This document shows positions 15,379-23,400 of a stretch of 64,000 bases of DNA, piece after piece. The stretch spans positions 1 to 64,000 of the forward strand of contig NZ_JASAMB010000024.1 of NCBI RefSeq assembly GCF_029948125.1, read 5' to 3'. The notes under the pieces are model-generated. The model searched no databases and was not told the DNA's origin. It was given only the letters and a program-made list of their open reading frames with translations. Numbering within the stretch: position 1 is the first letter of the stretch; the number at the start of each line of letters is the position of its first letter. The DNA comes from Catellatospora sp. KI3. Its GTDB lineage: Bacteria; Actinomycetota; Actinomycetes; Mycobacteriales; Micromonosporaceae. Both the position numbers and the translations under genes were made by a program.

Positions 15379-17310
15379 TCAGAGGTAGAGCCGCACGTCG
15401 GCGACGCTCCACCAGTTCCCGGCCCCGGCCGTGGCGGTGATCCGCAGGTGGCGGGCCCGGGTGTAGGGCAGGTCGACATTGCTCAGCTGGCCGGTGCCGG
15501 TCCCGGCGGCCAGCGTGCGCCAGGTGGCGCCGTCGTCGCTGGCCGACAGCCGCCAGCCCCGGGCGAAGTCGCCCAGGTTGCCGCCGCTGTCGACGGCGAC
15601 CCGCCGGAACCCGGTCAGCCGGCCCAGGTCCACCTGCAGGTACTGCCCCGGGGCCTGGGCCGCGCCGCTGCTCCACCGGGTGGCGGCGTCGCCGTCGACC
15701 GCCGCGGCCGGGCTCTCGCCCGCAGGCGAGGCCGAGGCGGTCGCCCCGGTCAGGTCGAGCTGGCGCAGGCGCGGGCGCAGCGACGGGTCGGCCGGCCAGG
15801 TGAACGTGGCCAGCGCGCCGCCGGGCAGGGTGTACTCGAAGATCTGGTCGCCGACCGCGACGGCGAACGAGCGGGGATCGTCGTTCTCGTTGTGCACCAC
15901 CAGCGCGGTCGACCCGTCCGGGTTGCGGAACGCCACGTCCATGACCTGCCCGTTCCAGCCGGTGGTGCCGAACGAGGTGCTGGCGATGCGGACCGCGCCC
16001 GGCCGTACGAACTTCGACAGGTGCCCGATGGTGTAGTACTCGGCGTTGGCGGTGACGGTGCCGTCGGCGGCGACGGTGAGCAGGCCGGTGCAGGTGTCGC
16101 AGCCGCCCAGGTGCGGACCGCCGGTCGGGTCGAGGGCGAGGTTCCAGTTCGCCACCGATCGCGCCCAGTTGCGGGTGGTGCCGATCGCGATGGTGCGGGC
16201 GTGCCATACCAGCGTGTCGCGGAAGAACTTGGCCGGCGGATCGGCGGGACCGTGCGAACCGGAGCACTCGGTGAACCAGATGCCCTTGTCGGGGAACGCC
16301 GCGTGCAGCGCGCTCTGCGCCGACGGGTCGCCGTGGTAGCAGTGGAACGCGGTCCCGGCGACCCAGCGCGCCGCCGGACCGGACAGCAGCTGGTACGGGT
16401 AGTCGGTCTCGGGGCTGCGCCCCGGCGGGGTGGACGCGATGTCGCCGGGGTGGGTGCTCCAGTTGTGGTCGTACCCGAGGATCTTCGTGCGCGGGCTGGC
16501 CGCGCGCAGCAGCGGCCCGAGCGCCTCGATGACCTTCGCCTGCTGCGCGACCGGCATGTCCACGCCCGGGTACGCCGACGGCGCCCGGTTCTGCGGCTCG
16601 TTCTGCACCGTCAGGTAGTCCACCGGCACCCCGGCCGCGGCGTAGGCCTGGACGAACTTGACCAGGTAGCGCGCGTACGCGCGGTAGATCGCGGGTTCGT
16701 CCTTGAGCTGCCCGCCCACCAGCGAGCCGGTGGTCTTCATCCACGCGGGCGCGCTCCACGGCGTGGCCAGGATCGTCAGCCGCGGGTTGAGCTGCCTGGC
16801 CCGCCGCAGCAGCGGCAGGATCCGCTCCCGGTCGTGGGCGATGCTGAACCTGGCCAGCGCGAAGTCGGTCGCCCCGGCGGGCACGTCGTCGTAGGTGTAG
16901 TGCTCGGCGGCCGCGGTGAAGTCCGAGGACCCGATCGGCTGCCGCAGAAAACTGACTCCGATGCCCGTGTCGGGGTCGAACAGCCGCCGCAGCGCGTCCT
17001 CGCGGGCGGCCGGGCTCAGACCGGACAGGACGGCGGCCGAGGAGTCCGTGATCGACGCCCCGAAGCCGTCCATGGCCTGGTAGGACCGCAGCGGGTCCAG
17101 CACGATCGTCGGGAGGTCGGACGCTCCGGCCCGGAACGGCACCGCCGACTGCTCGCGCAGCAGCTCCGTGCCGTCCACGGTGGTCAGCCAGACCCGGGCC
17201 GACACCGCGTGCCGCGCGCCCGGGGCGGTGGCGCCCGCCGAGCCTGTACCGGTCAGCGCCAGCACCACGGCGAGTGCCGCCACGGCGCCGCCACGTATGG
17301 ATCTTCTCAT
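15379..17310 (-). CDS. Secreted GH30-family glycosidase with C-terminal F5/8C domain
   Basis: A 643-residue secreted enzyme. ATG 17310 follows a GAGGTGA ribosome site. The signal peptide ends near residue 28. The GH30 catalytic unit spans about 35-500, with acid/base Glu in VQNEPQN (about 237) and nucleophile Glu in WFTECSG (about 348). Residues about 510-643 form an F5/8C carbohydrate-binding domain. It is the first of three tandem GH30 genes and diverges from the LacI gene at 17570. The palindromes in the shared upstream region suggest repression by that protein. The exact substrate (beta-1,6-glucan, beta-glucan or xylan type) cannot be read from sequence. Confidence 0.93.
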   Translation of the reverse strand: MRRSIRGGAVAALAVVLALTGTGSAGATAPGARHAVSARVWLTTVDGTELLREQSAVPFRAGASDLPTIVLDPLRSYQAMDGFGASITDSSAAVLSGLSPAAREDALRRLFDPDTGIGVSFLRQPIGSSDFTAAAEHYTYDDVPAGATDFALARFSIAHDRERILPLLRRARQLNPRLTILATPWSAPAWMKTTGSLVGGQLKDEPAIYRAYARYLVKFVQAYAAAGVPVDYLTVQNEPQNRAPSAYPGVDMPVAQQAKVIEALGPLLRAASPRTKILGYDHNWSTHPGDIASTPPGRSPETDYPYQLLSGPAARWVAGTAFHCYHGDPSAQSALHAAFPDKGIWFTECSGSHGPADPPAKFFRDTLVWHARTIAIGTTRNWARSVANWNLALDPTGGPHLGGCDTCTGLLTVAADGTVTANAEYYTIGHLSKFVRPGAVRIASTSFGTTGWNGQVMDVAFRNPDGSTALVVHNENDDPRSFAVAVGDQIFEYTLPGGALATFTWPADPSLRPRLRQLDLTGATASASPAGESPAAAVDGDAATRWSSGAAQAPGQYLQVDLGRLTGFRRVAVDSGGNLGDFARGWRLSASDDGATWRTLAAGTGTGQLSNVDLPYTRARHLRITATAGAGNWWSVADVRLYL

Positions 17311-17353
17311 CGCTCACCTCGAAGTCGGCGCGGCGACGACTGCCGCGCATGTA

Positions 17354-17383
17354 ACGAATGAAACATTCGTGAAACATCGATGT
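17354..17383. promoter_or_regulatory. Tandem palindromic operators in GH30-lacI divergent region
   Basis: ACGAATGAAACATTCGT (17354-17370) is a perfect palindrome with 7-bp arms. It is followed at once by ACATCGATGT (17374-17383), also a perfect palindrome. The core TGAAACA recurs at 17371 and again at 17499, next to the LacI gene. A minus-strand -35 TTGACA at 17418-17413 places these sites downstream of the probable GH30 promoter, as expected for a repressor. Confidence 0.65.
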
Positions 17384-17569
17384 CTGCCAGCGAAGCACCG
17401 GGCTCCTGCGGCTGTCAATACTCGAAGTTTGCCCTTGATCGCGGCTGGCGTGATGAGCTGCGCGGTTCCGTCCGGGGTCGGCGAATGTAACACCTTATGA
17501 AACACTTGGCACTGTCGGGCCGCGCGGTGCGCCACTATGCTGGCGGCATGAAACGGCACCCCGACGCAC

Positions 17570-18604
17570 ATGCCCAGCCGCTCGCCGCGTAAGGGCTCGG
17601 TGCGCGACATCGCCGCCGAGACCGGCCTGTCGATCGCCACCGTGTCCCGGGTGCTGAACGGATACCCGCACGTCGCGCCCCGGACCCGCGACCTGATCCA
17701 GCGCACCGCCGACCGGCTGCGCACCCGGGGGACCGATCCGGACGGCGCCGCCGGGGCGCGCGACATGTCACCGCGACCGGTCTACGTACGCTGCCCCTAC
17801 CAGCTCACCGACTACTTCGGCCTGATCGTGTCGTCCATCGCCGAGACGCTGTCGGTGCACGGCCGCCGCCTGATGCTCGACGCCGGGCAGAGCGCGCAGA
17901 ACGAGAACGTGCTGCCCACCCTCGCCGACCGGGTCGACATCGACGGCGCGATCCTGATCCTGCCGCCGGAACCCAGCCGCGAACTCGTCGCGCTGCGCGC
18001 CACCGGCCTGCCCTTCGTCGTGGTCGACCCGCGCACCCCGGCCCCCCGCGACATCCCGGCCGTGTCGGCGGCCCACTTCGCCGGAGCCCGCGCGATGACC
18101 GCCCACCTCGTCGAACTCGGGCACCGCCGCATCGGCGTGCTGGCCGGTCCGGACAACTGGCTCGCCGGGCAGGCCCGCCTGGCCGGCCACACCTCCGCGC
18201 TGGCCGACGTCGGCTTCCTCACCGACCCCGCCCTGGTCCGCTCCGACGAACCGACCATCGAGTTCGGCCACCGCGCGGCCGGGGAGCTGCTCGACCTGCC
18301 CGACCCGCCCACGGCCCTGGTCGGCTTCAACGACAAGGCGGCGGTCGGCGCGCTCGCGGCCGCCGCCGAACGCGGGCTGCGCGTGCCGCAGGACCTGTCC
18401 GTCACCGGCTTCGACGACATCGACCTCGCCCAGGCCACCGCGCCGACGCTGACCACGATCCGCCAGCCGCTGCGCGAGATGGGCCGGATGGCCGTCAGCC
18501 TGCTGGTCCGCCTGCTCGACCGGCACCAGCTCGACGCCCTGCACCTCGAACTCTCCACCGAACTGGTCGTACGCGGCTCCACCGGCCCCGTGCCGGTCCG
18601 CTGA
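17570..18604 (+). CDS. LacI-family transcriptional regulator of the GH30 cluster
   Basis: A 344-residue repressor. The N-terminal helix-turn-helix (SVRDIAAETGLSIATVSRVL, residues 10-29) and hinge are followed by a periplasmic-binding-protein-like sugar sensor with typical motifs: HLVELGHRRIGVLAG, FNDKAAVGALAAA and GFDDIDLAQATAPTLTTIRQP. It probably represses the divergent GH30 genes until an oligosaccharide binds. ATG 17570 begins the HTH arm; no strong ribosome site precedes it. An ATG at 17548 opens a 14-codon overlapping frame of doubtful meaning. Confidence 0.92.
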   Translation: MPSRSPRKGSVRDIAAETGLSIATVSRVLNGYPHVAPRTRDLIQRTADRLRTRGTDPDGAAGARDMSPRPVYVRCPYQLTDYFGLIVSSIAETLSVHGRRLMLDAGQSAQNENVLPTLADRVDIDGAILILPPEPSRELVALRATGLPFVVVDPRTPAPRDIPAVSAAHFAGARAMTAHLVELGHRRIGVLAGPDNWLAGQARLAGHTSALADVGFLTDPALVRSDEPTIEFGHRAAGELLDLPDPPTALVGFNDKAAVGALAAAAERGLRVPQDLSVTGFDDIDLAQATAPTLTTIRQPLREMGRMAVSLLVRLLDRHQLDALHLELSTELVVRGSTGPVPVR

Positions 18605-18612
18605 CATACGCC

Positions 18613-18649
18613 GATCCGGCGCACCCCCGGGACCGGGGCGCGCCGGATC
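18613..18649. terminator. Bidirectional hairpin terminator
   Basis: A 10-bp perfect stem (18613-18622 with 18640-18649) enclosing a GC-rich loop, between convergent genes. Confidence 0.75.
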
Positions 18650-18663
18650 TGTGCCCGCCCGGC

Positions 18664-19038
18664 CTACCGGACGAGGTCGCGGGCGGGAAGCAGCAGCCGG
18701 ACACCCGGCGGCACGTCCAGCGTGGTGGCGAGCTGCGGGCCGTGCCGGCCCTCGTGCCCGGCGGGCAGCAGGCACGCGTCGGCGGCCGTGCAGTCGTCGC
18801 AGCAGTAGGGCAGCTGGATCAGCGACCGCATGCCCGCCGTGTCGTCCCACAGCAGCCACCACGCGGCGTGCTCGTCCGGGCCGATGCTCTGCAGGAAACC
18901 GGCGTGGTCGGTGCCGTGCCCCGACTGCAGTTCGCAACTGAGCTGCCGGGGCAGCTGATACTGGCCGTCGGGCTCGGCGGCCAGGAACGCGTACAGGCCG
19001 TTCGGGACGGCGATTCCGGCGTGGCACTGCGGGTACAT
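18664..19038 (-). CDS. Hypothetical cysteine-containing protein
   Basis: A 124-residue soluble protein. ATG 19038 has GGAGGAG 4-7 nt upstream. The cysteines cluster in two places (YPQCHAG at the start and LPYCCDDCTAADACLLPAGH in the second half), together with several histidines, which could bind a metal. WWLLWDD in the middle suggests a hydrophobic core. No known family is recognised, and the neighbours give no functional hint. Confidence 0.7.
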   Translation of the reverse strand: MYPQCHAGIAVPNGLYAFLAAEPDGQYQLPRQLSCELQSGHGTDHAGFLQSIGPDEHAAWWLLWDDTAGMRSLIQLPYCCDDCTAADACLLPAGHEGRHGPQLATTLDVPPGVRLLLPARDLVR

Positions 19039-19259
19039 CGGGCTCCTCCTCCATGACGGCCCTGGGCTGGCGTTGTCATCCACTCGATGCCCGCCGGTCC
19101 GGGAACGAAACCGACAAGGCGCCCAAGTTATTCGCCGACCCCGCTGTGAACAGGGCATATACGACTGATAAAGATCTGCTCGGACCGTCGCGGCCGACGT
19201 GCCGCGGCGGATCCCGGCGCGCTTAAGCTCGACCGGGCGCAGCAGCCGGGAGGCGGACG

Positions 19260-19967
19260 ATGTCGGGTTATCTGTGGGTCGACCACGCGGCCCCCGAGCA
19301 CGAGCGCGCGGCCCGCGTCGGCGGCCGTGTGCGGATGCCGCAGCCGCGCCCGCCGTGGCTGGTGGTGTACGAGCACCCCGGCCGGATCCTGGTGAACCGC
19401 TGGCCGGGGCGGCTGCTGCTGGTGGAGATCGCGCCCGCCGAGTCGGCCCCGGAGCGGGAGGCGCTGGCCGCCGAGACGGCCAGGATCCGCCCCGGCGCCG
19501 GTTACACCCATGCCGTGTCCGTCGACGTGGTCGCCGAGCTGTCCCCGGCGCTGCCGTTCGGGCCCGGCGGCGAGGCGGTGGTGCGAGTGGTCGAGGCCGC
19601 CCGGGCACTCGACGAGCCCACGGCGCACCGGCTGGCCGCCGCCCGCGACCCCGGCGCCGCGGACGGCTACCGGAGCGCCTGGCGGCGCTGGCAGGAGGGC
19701 AGCCGCCCCGACGGTCCGGGATCGCCGGTCGGCTCCGGACTCGGGCTGCTGCACCAGCTCGTAAAGGCCGGAGCCCAGTCGCGTGGCGGTGCGGACGCGT
19801 GGGTCGTCGACGGCGACGGCGAGGAGATCGTGGCCGAACCGTGGGCGTCGGCCGGCGCCGCGCTACGGGAGGCGGCGGTGGCGTACGGCGCCCCCGACCT
19901 GCTCGACAGCGCCGCGGGCGCGGCGCTGTCGACAGCCTGGAACGCGGTCTACGGCCGGATGCCGTGA
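19260..19967 (+). CDS. Hypothetical protein
   Basis: A 235-residue soluble protein starting at ATG 19260, with GGGAGG 6-8 nt upstream. The N-terminal half has beta-rich stretches (PPWLVVYEHPGRILVNRWPGRLLLVEIAP), and the C-terminal half is Ala-rich and helical. There is no signal peptide, membrane segment or catalytic motif. It ends four bases before the convergent glucosidase stop codon. I do not recognise the family; coding potential is good because codon third positions are nearly all G or C. Confidence 0.75.
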   Translation: MSGYLWVDHAAPEHERAARVGGRVRMPQPRPPWLVVYEHPGRILVNRWPGRLLLVEIAPAESAPEREALAAETARIRPGAGYTHAVSVDVVAELSPALPFGPGGEAVVRVVEAARALDEPTAHRLAAARDPGAADGYRSAWRRWQEGSRPDGPGSPVGSGLGLLHQLVKAGAQSRGGADAWVVDGDGEEIVAEPWASAGAALREAAVAYGAPDLLDSAAGAALSTAWNAVYGRMP

Positions 19968-19971
19968 GCTG

Positions 19972-22608
19972 TCAGCTTGACGTCGGCCGGTTCGTACGGC
20001 GGCTGAGGATCAGCTCGGCCACCAGGGCGGTCCAGCCGGTCTGGTGCGAGGCGCCCAGCGCCGCGCCGTCGTCACCGTGGAAGTACTCGGGGTAGATCAG
20101 GCGGTCGCGCCAGTCCGGGTGGGTCTGCAGCAGCTCCGTGCCGCCGTAGAGCGGGCGGCGGCCGTCGCGGTCCCGCAGGAAGATGCCGATGAGCCGCTCG
20201 GACAGCTCGTCGGCGATCTCGTTGAGGGTGCGCCGGGTGCCCGACCTGGTCGGGCACTCGAACGTCGCCGAGTCGCCGAGGAAGTCGCCGAACTGGTTGA
20301 GCGCGCTGATCAGCAGGTAGTTCACCGGCATCCAGATCGGGCCGCGCCAGTTGGAGTTGCCGCCGAAGGTGCCGATCGTGGACTCCGCCGGTTCGTAGTC
20401 GACGGTGTAGTCCTGGCCGCCCAGGCTGACCACGAACGGCTCGGCCGCGTGGGCGCGGGAGATGCTGCGCAGGCCGTACGGGCTGAGGAACTCGGTCTCG
20501 TCGAGCATCCGGGAGACGATCGGTTCGAGCTGGTCCATCGTGACCATGGACAGCAGCCGGTGCCGCCGGCCGTCGGAGTCGGCCCGGTTCTCGCCGATGA
20601 CCGCCGCGTGCGCGGGTTTGTGGTCCATGAACCATTCGACCCGGCGCGCCAGCTCCGACAGCCGGCCGAACGTACCCTCGCGCCAGGTCACCGTGGCCAC
20701 CAGCGGGATCAGCCCCACGATGGAGAACACCCGGATCGGGATCGGCGCCCCGCCGCCGATCCGGATCGTGTCGCAGTAGAAGCCGTCCTTGTCGTGCCAC
20801 AGTGTCCGCGCCGACGAGGCGATGTAGGCGAAGTGCTCGAAGAACTTCGTCGCGACGTCCTGGTAGCTGGGGTTGCGCATGGCCAGCCGGGCCGCCATCT
20901 CCAGCAGGTTCGCCGCGTACATGGCCATCCAGCCGGTGCCGTCGGACTGCTCGAGCTGCCCGTCGACGGGCAGCGGCGCGGAGCGGTCGAACGGGCCGAT
21001 GTTGTCCAGCCCGAGGAATCCGCCCGCGAAGACGTTGTCGCCGTCGGAGTCCTTGCGGTTGACCCACCAGTTGAAGTTCAGCATCAGCTTGTGCATGATC
21101 CGTTCGAGGAAGCCGTAGTCGCGGGCGCCGTCGAGGTCGAACACGCGCAGCGCCGCCCACGCGTGCACGGGCGGGTTGACGTCACCGAACGCCCACTCGT
21201 ACGCCGGGAGCTGGCCGGTGGGGTGCATGTACCAGTCCCGTACCAGCAGCAGCAGCTGCTCCTTGGCGAACGCGGGGTCGACGCGGGCGATCGCGACGCA
21301 GTGGAACGCCAGGTCCCAGGCGGCGAACCACGGGTACTCCCAGGGGTCGGGCATGGAGATGACGTCGGCGGCGGCCAGGTGCCGCCAGTCGCAGTTGCGC
21401 CCGTTCAGGCGGTCGCTCGGCGGGGTGAGGGTGGTCCGGTCCCCGTCCAGCCACAGGTCGACGTCGTAGCGGTAGTACTGCTTGCCCCACATGAGCCCGG
21501 CGATGGCGCCGCGCACGACCCGGGCCTCCTCGTCGGTGGTCCCCGCCGGGGTCAGGTCGGCGAAGAACGCGTCCGCTTCGGCCCGCCGATCGGCCATGAC
21601 CTGGGCGAATCCGTCCCCCAGGTCGGTGCTGCCCGCAGCGGGCTGCGCCAGCCGGAGACGGATCCGGCGGGACCCGCCCGCCGGGACCTCCAGCACGTAG
21701 TGCAGCGCCGCCTTGGTTCCGGTCAGCGCCGGATTGACCGTGTCGGCGCCGTGCACGACATGGTCGTTGATGCCGTCCTTCGGGTACGCCGAGCGGCCCG
21801 GCACCTGCCACAGGCGCTCGGTGTTGGTCTCGTTGTCGCAGAACAGGGCCGTGGGCTCGCCGTCGCCGACCAGTTCGAGGGTGCCCAGGCCCTCGTGGCG
21901 GGCGGTGAGGCGGCCTCCGTGGCCGGTGATCGAGGGGACCGCGTCGTGCCGGGCCCGCCCCCAGGCCCAGGTGTTGCGGAACCACAGCGTCGGCAGGACG
22001 TGGATCGTCGCCGGGTCGGGCCCGCGGTTGGCGACGGTGACGACGACGCACATGTCGGTGGGGGAGGCCTTGGCGTAGTCGGCGGTGACCGACCAGTAGC
22101 GGTCGTCGGCGAAGACGCCGGTGTCGATCAGCTCGAACTCGGGCTCGTCCCTGCCCCTGCGGCGGTTCTCCTCGACCAGCTCCCGGTACGGGAACTCCGC
22201 CTGCGGGTAGTGGTAGCGCCAGCTCATGTAGGAGTGGGTCGGGGTGGAGTCCTCGTACCACCAGTAGTCCTTGACGTCCTCGCCGTGGTTGCCCTCGGCG
22301 CCGGTGAGGCCGAACATGCGCTCCTTGAGGATCGGGTCCCGGCCGTTCCACAGCGCCAGCGCGAAGCAGAAGCGCTGGCCGTCGTCGCAGATCCCGGCCA
22401 TGCCGTCCTCGTTCCAGCGGTACGTCCGCGACCGGGCGTGGTCGTGCGGGAAGTACGACCACGCCTCGCCGGTCGGGCTGTAGTCCTCGCGCACCGTGCC
22501 CCAGGCGCGTTCGGACAGGTAGGGGCCCCACGCCCGCCACGGCGCGGTACCCGAGTCGGCCTGGGCGAGCCTGTCCTTCTCGGAACTCTGGTCACACTTC
22601 GACGTCAT
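19972..22608 (-). CDS. GH63/MGH1-like glucosidase, cytoplasmic
   Basis: An 878-residue enzyme with no signal peptide. The N-terminal region (WGPYLSERAWGTVREDYSPTGEAWSYFPHDHARSR, cited in part) and the (alpha/alpha)6 barrel in the C-terminal half (YEWAFGDVNPPVHAWAALRV, NWRGPIWMPVNYLL) are typical of the mannosylglycerate-hydrolase/GH63 glucosidase group, which removes terminal glucose from short alpha-glucosides. ATG 22608 is chosen since homologues begin near here. A TTG at 22662, 9 nt after GGAGG, would add 18 residues. A 16-codon frame precedes it. The gene faces the unknown gene at 19260 and diverges from a secreted lectin. Confidence 0.85.
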   Translation of the reverse strand: MTSKCDQSSEKDRLAQADSGTAPWRAWGPYLSERAWGTVREDYSPTGEAWSYFPHDHARSRTYRWNEDGMAGICDDGQRFCFALALWNGRDPILKERMFGLTGAEGNHGEDVKDYWWYEDSTPTHSYMSWRYHYPQAEFPYRELVEENRRRGRDEPEFELIDTGVFADDRYWSVTADYAKASPTDMCVVVTVANRGPDPATIHVLPTLWFRNTWAWGRARHDAVPSITGHGGRLTARHEGLGTLELVGDGEPTALFCDNETNTERLWQVPGRSAYPKDGINDHVVHGADTVNPALTGTKAALHYVLEVPAGGSRRIRLRLAQPAAGSTDLGDGFAQVMADRRAEADAFFADLTPAGTTDEEARVVRGAIAGLMWGKQYYRYDVDLWLDGDRTTLTPPSDRLNGRNCDWRHLAAADVISMPDPWEYPWFAAWDLAFHCVAIARVDPAFAKEQLLLLVRDWYMHPTGQLPAYEWAFGDVNPPVHAWAALRVFDLDGARDYGFLERIMHKLMLNFNWWVNRKDSDGDNVFAGGFLGLDNIGPFDRSAPLPVDGQLEQSDGTGWMAMYAANLLEMAARLAMRNPSYQDVATKFFEHFAYIASSARTLWHDKDGFYCDTIRIGGGAPIPIRVFSIVGLIPLVATVTWREGTFGRLSELARRVEWFMDHKPAHAAVIGENRADSDGRRHRLLSMVTMDQLEPIVSRMLDETEFLSPYGLRSISRAHAAEPFVVSLGGQDYTVDYEPAESTIGTFGGNSNWRGPIWMPVNYLLISALNQFGDFLGDSATFECPTRSGTRRTLNEIADELSERLIGIFLRDRDGRRPLYGGTELLQTHPDWRDRLIYPEYFHGDDGAALGASHQTGWTALVAELILSRRTNRPTSS

Positions 22609-22615
22609 TTGTCCA

Positions 22616-22666
22616 TCATCGGCAGCGGCGGACGAACCCGGAGCCGGATTCGCGTTTCCCAACCAT
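22616..22666 (-). CDS. Possible leader peptide upstream of glucosidase
   Basis: The best ribosome site of the region (GGGAGG) is spaced 5 nt from ATG 22666, which opens a 16-codon frame (MVGKRESGSGFVRRCR) in a different frame from the glucosidase. It stops 7 nt before the glucosidase ATG at 22608, an arrangement that fits translational coupling. It may instead be chance, with the ribosome site serving TTG 22662. Confidence 0.3.
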   Translation of the reverse strand: MVGKRESGSGFVRRCR

Positions 22667-22774
22667 GATCACCTCCCGGCCGACCGGGGTCGGCAGTTCA
22701 TCCATGGCTATCAAATTGAGAGACATGGATTTATGATCCAAGCTTTGACAAGTCCCGAACTGGAGGTCCATCTG

Positions 22775-23257
22775 ATGCGGCGTATCCCGAAAGTCCTGCT
22801 GGTGGCGCTGGTCGCCGCGGCCGCGGCCGCACTGCCGGCCGCCCCGGCGCACGCCGACTCGTGGTCTGGCGTGTTCATCGAGAGCAGCCTGTCCGGCACC
22901 TGCGTCGCCGTGCCCGACGCTGTCGACGGCTCCGCCGCCACCCAGGAGATCTGCCTCGACGTCAGCACCCAGCTGTGGAACGTCGTCGAGATCACGTCCG
23001 GGAAGTACCGGATCGTCAGCTTCGGCACCGGCAAGTGCCTGGCCGGGGTCGGCACCGCCACCGGATCACCGGTGCGGCAGCTGACCTGCGACGGCGGCAC
23101 CGCGCAGCAGTGGTACGGCAGCGGCACCGGCAACACGCTGCGGTTCACCAACGTGGTCAGCGGCAAGTGCCTGTCCCGGCCCAGCAAGGACCCCGGCACC
23201 GCGCTGGTCCAGGGCACCTGCGTGACGCTGTACGCACAGTGGCGGCTGCTCTACTGA
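22775..23257 (+). CDS. Secreted ricin-type beta-trefoil lectin
   Basis: A 160-residue precursor. ATG 22775 has GGAGG 8 nt upstream. After a signal peptide ending at an Ala-His-Ala site (about residue 28), the mature 130-residue protein is a single ricin-type domain. Three cysteine-paired subdomains each have the pattern SGTC, GKCL or GKCLSR followed by QLW, QQW or QWR. It has no attached catalytic domain, so it probably binds a polysaccharide on its own or masks or anchors a partner. It is monocistronic with its own terminator. Confidence 0.85.
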   Translation: MRRIPKVLLVALVAAAAAALPAAPAHADSWSGVFIESSLSGTCVAVPDAVDGSAATQEICLDVSTQLWNVVEITSGKYRIVSFGTGKCLAGVGTATGSPVRQLTCDGGTAQQWYGSGTGNTLRFTNVVSGKCLSRPSKDPGTALVQGTCVTLYAQWRLLY

Positions 23258-23267
23258 CCGGGAGACC

Positions 23268-23295
23268 GGGGCACGGTCCGCAGGGCACGTGCCCC
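23268..23295 (+). terminator. Hairpin terminator of lectin gene
   Basis: A 7-bp perfect stem GGGGCAC/GTGCCCC (23268-23274 with 23289-23295), 10 bp after the stop codon. Confidence 0.6.
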
Positions 23296-23400
23296 GCACA
23301 GGCATGGCAGGGCGAACGGCTGGGTAGAAGCGCCGCAGGATCCGCCATAATTCGTCATCCGTGCCACCCCCGGCACGAGTGAGCGTGGAACGAGGTCGCG

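Noticed and set aside
11891-15388. 1165-codon + strand frame opposite the GH30 genes
   Set aside because: Third-position GC bias and domain content support the minus-strand GH30 genes; this frame has no start signal or recognisable domain.
15293-17398. Minus-strand frame continuous with the second GH30 gene, suggesting a 1467-residue fusion
   Set aside because: The upstream part is a frame shadow of the third GH30 gene; a signal peptide and ribosome site mark the true start at 15292.
17548-17592. 14-codon frame overlapping the LacI start
   Set aside because: It could be a leaderless leader peptide, but it has no support beyond a start codon near a possible -10 box.
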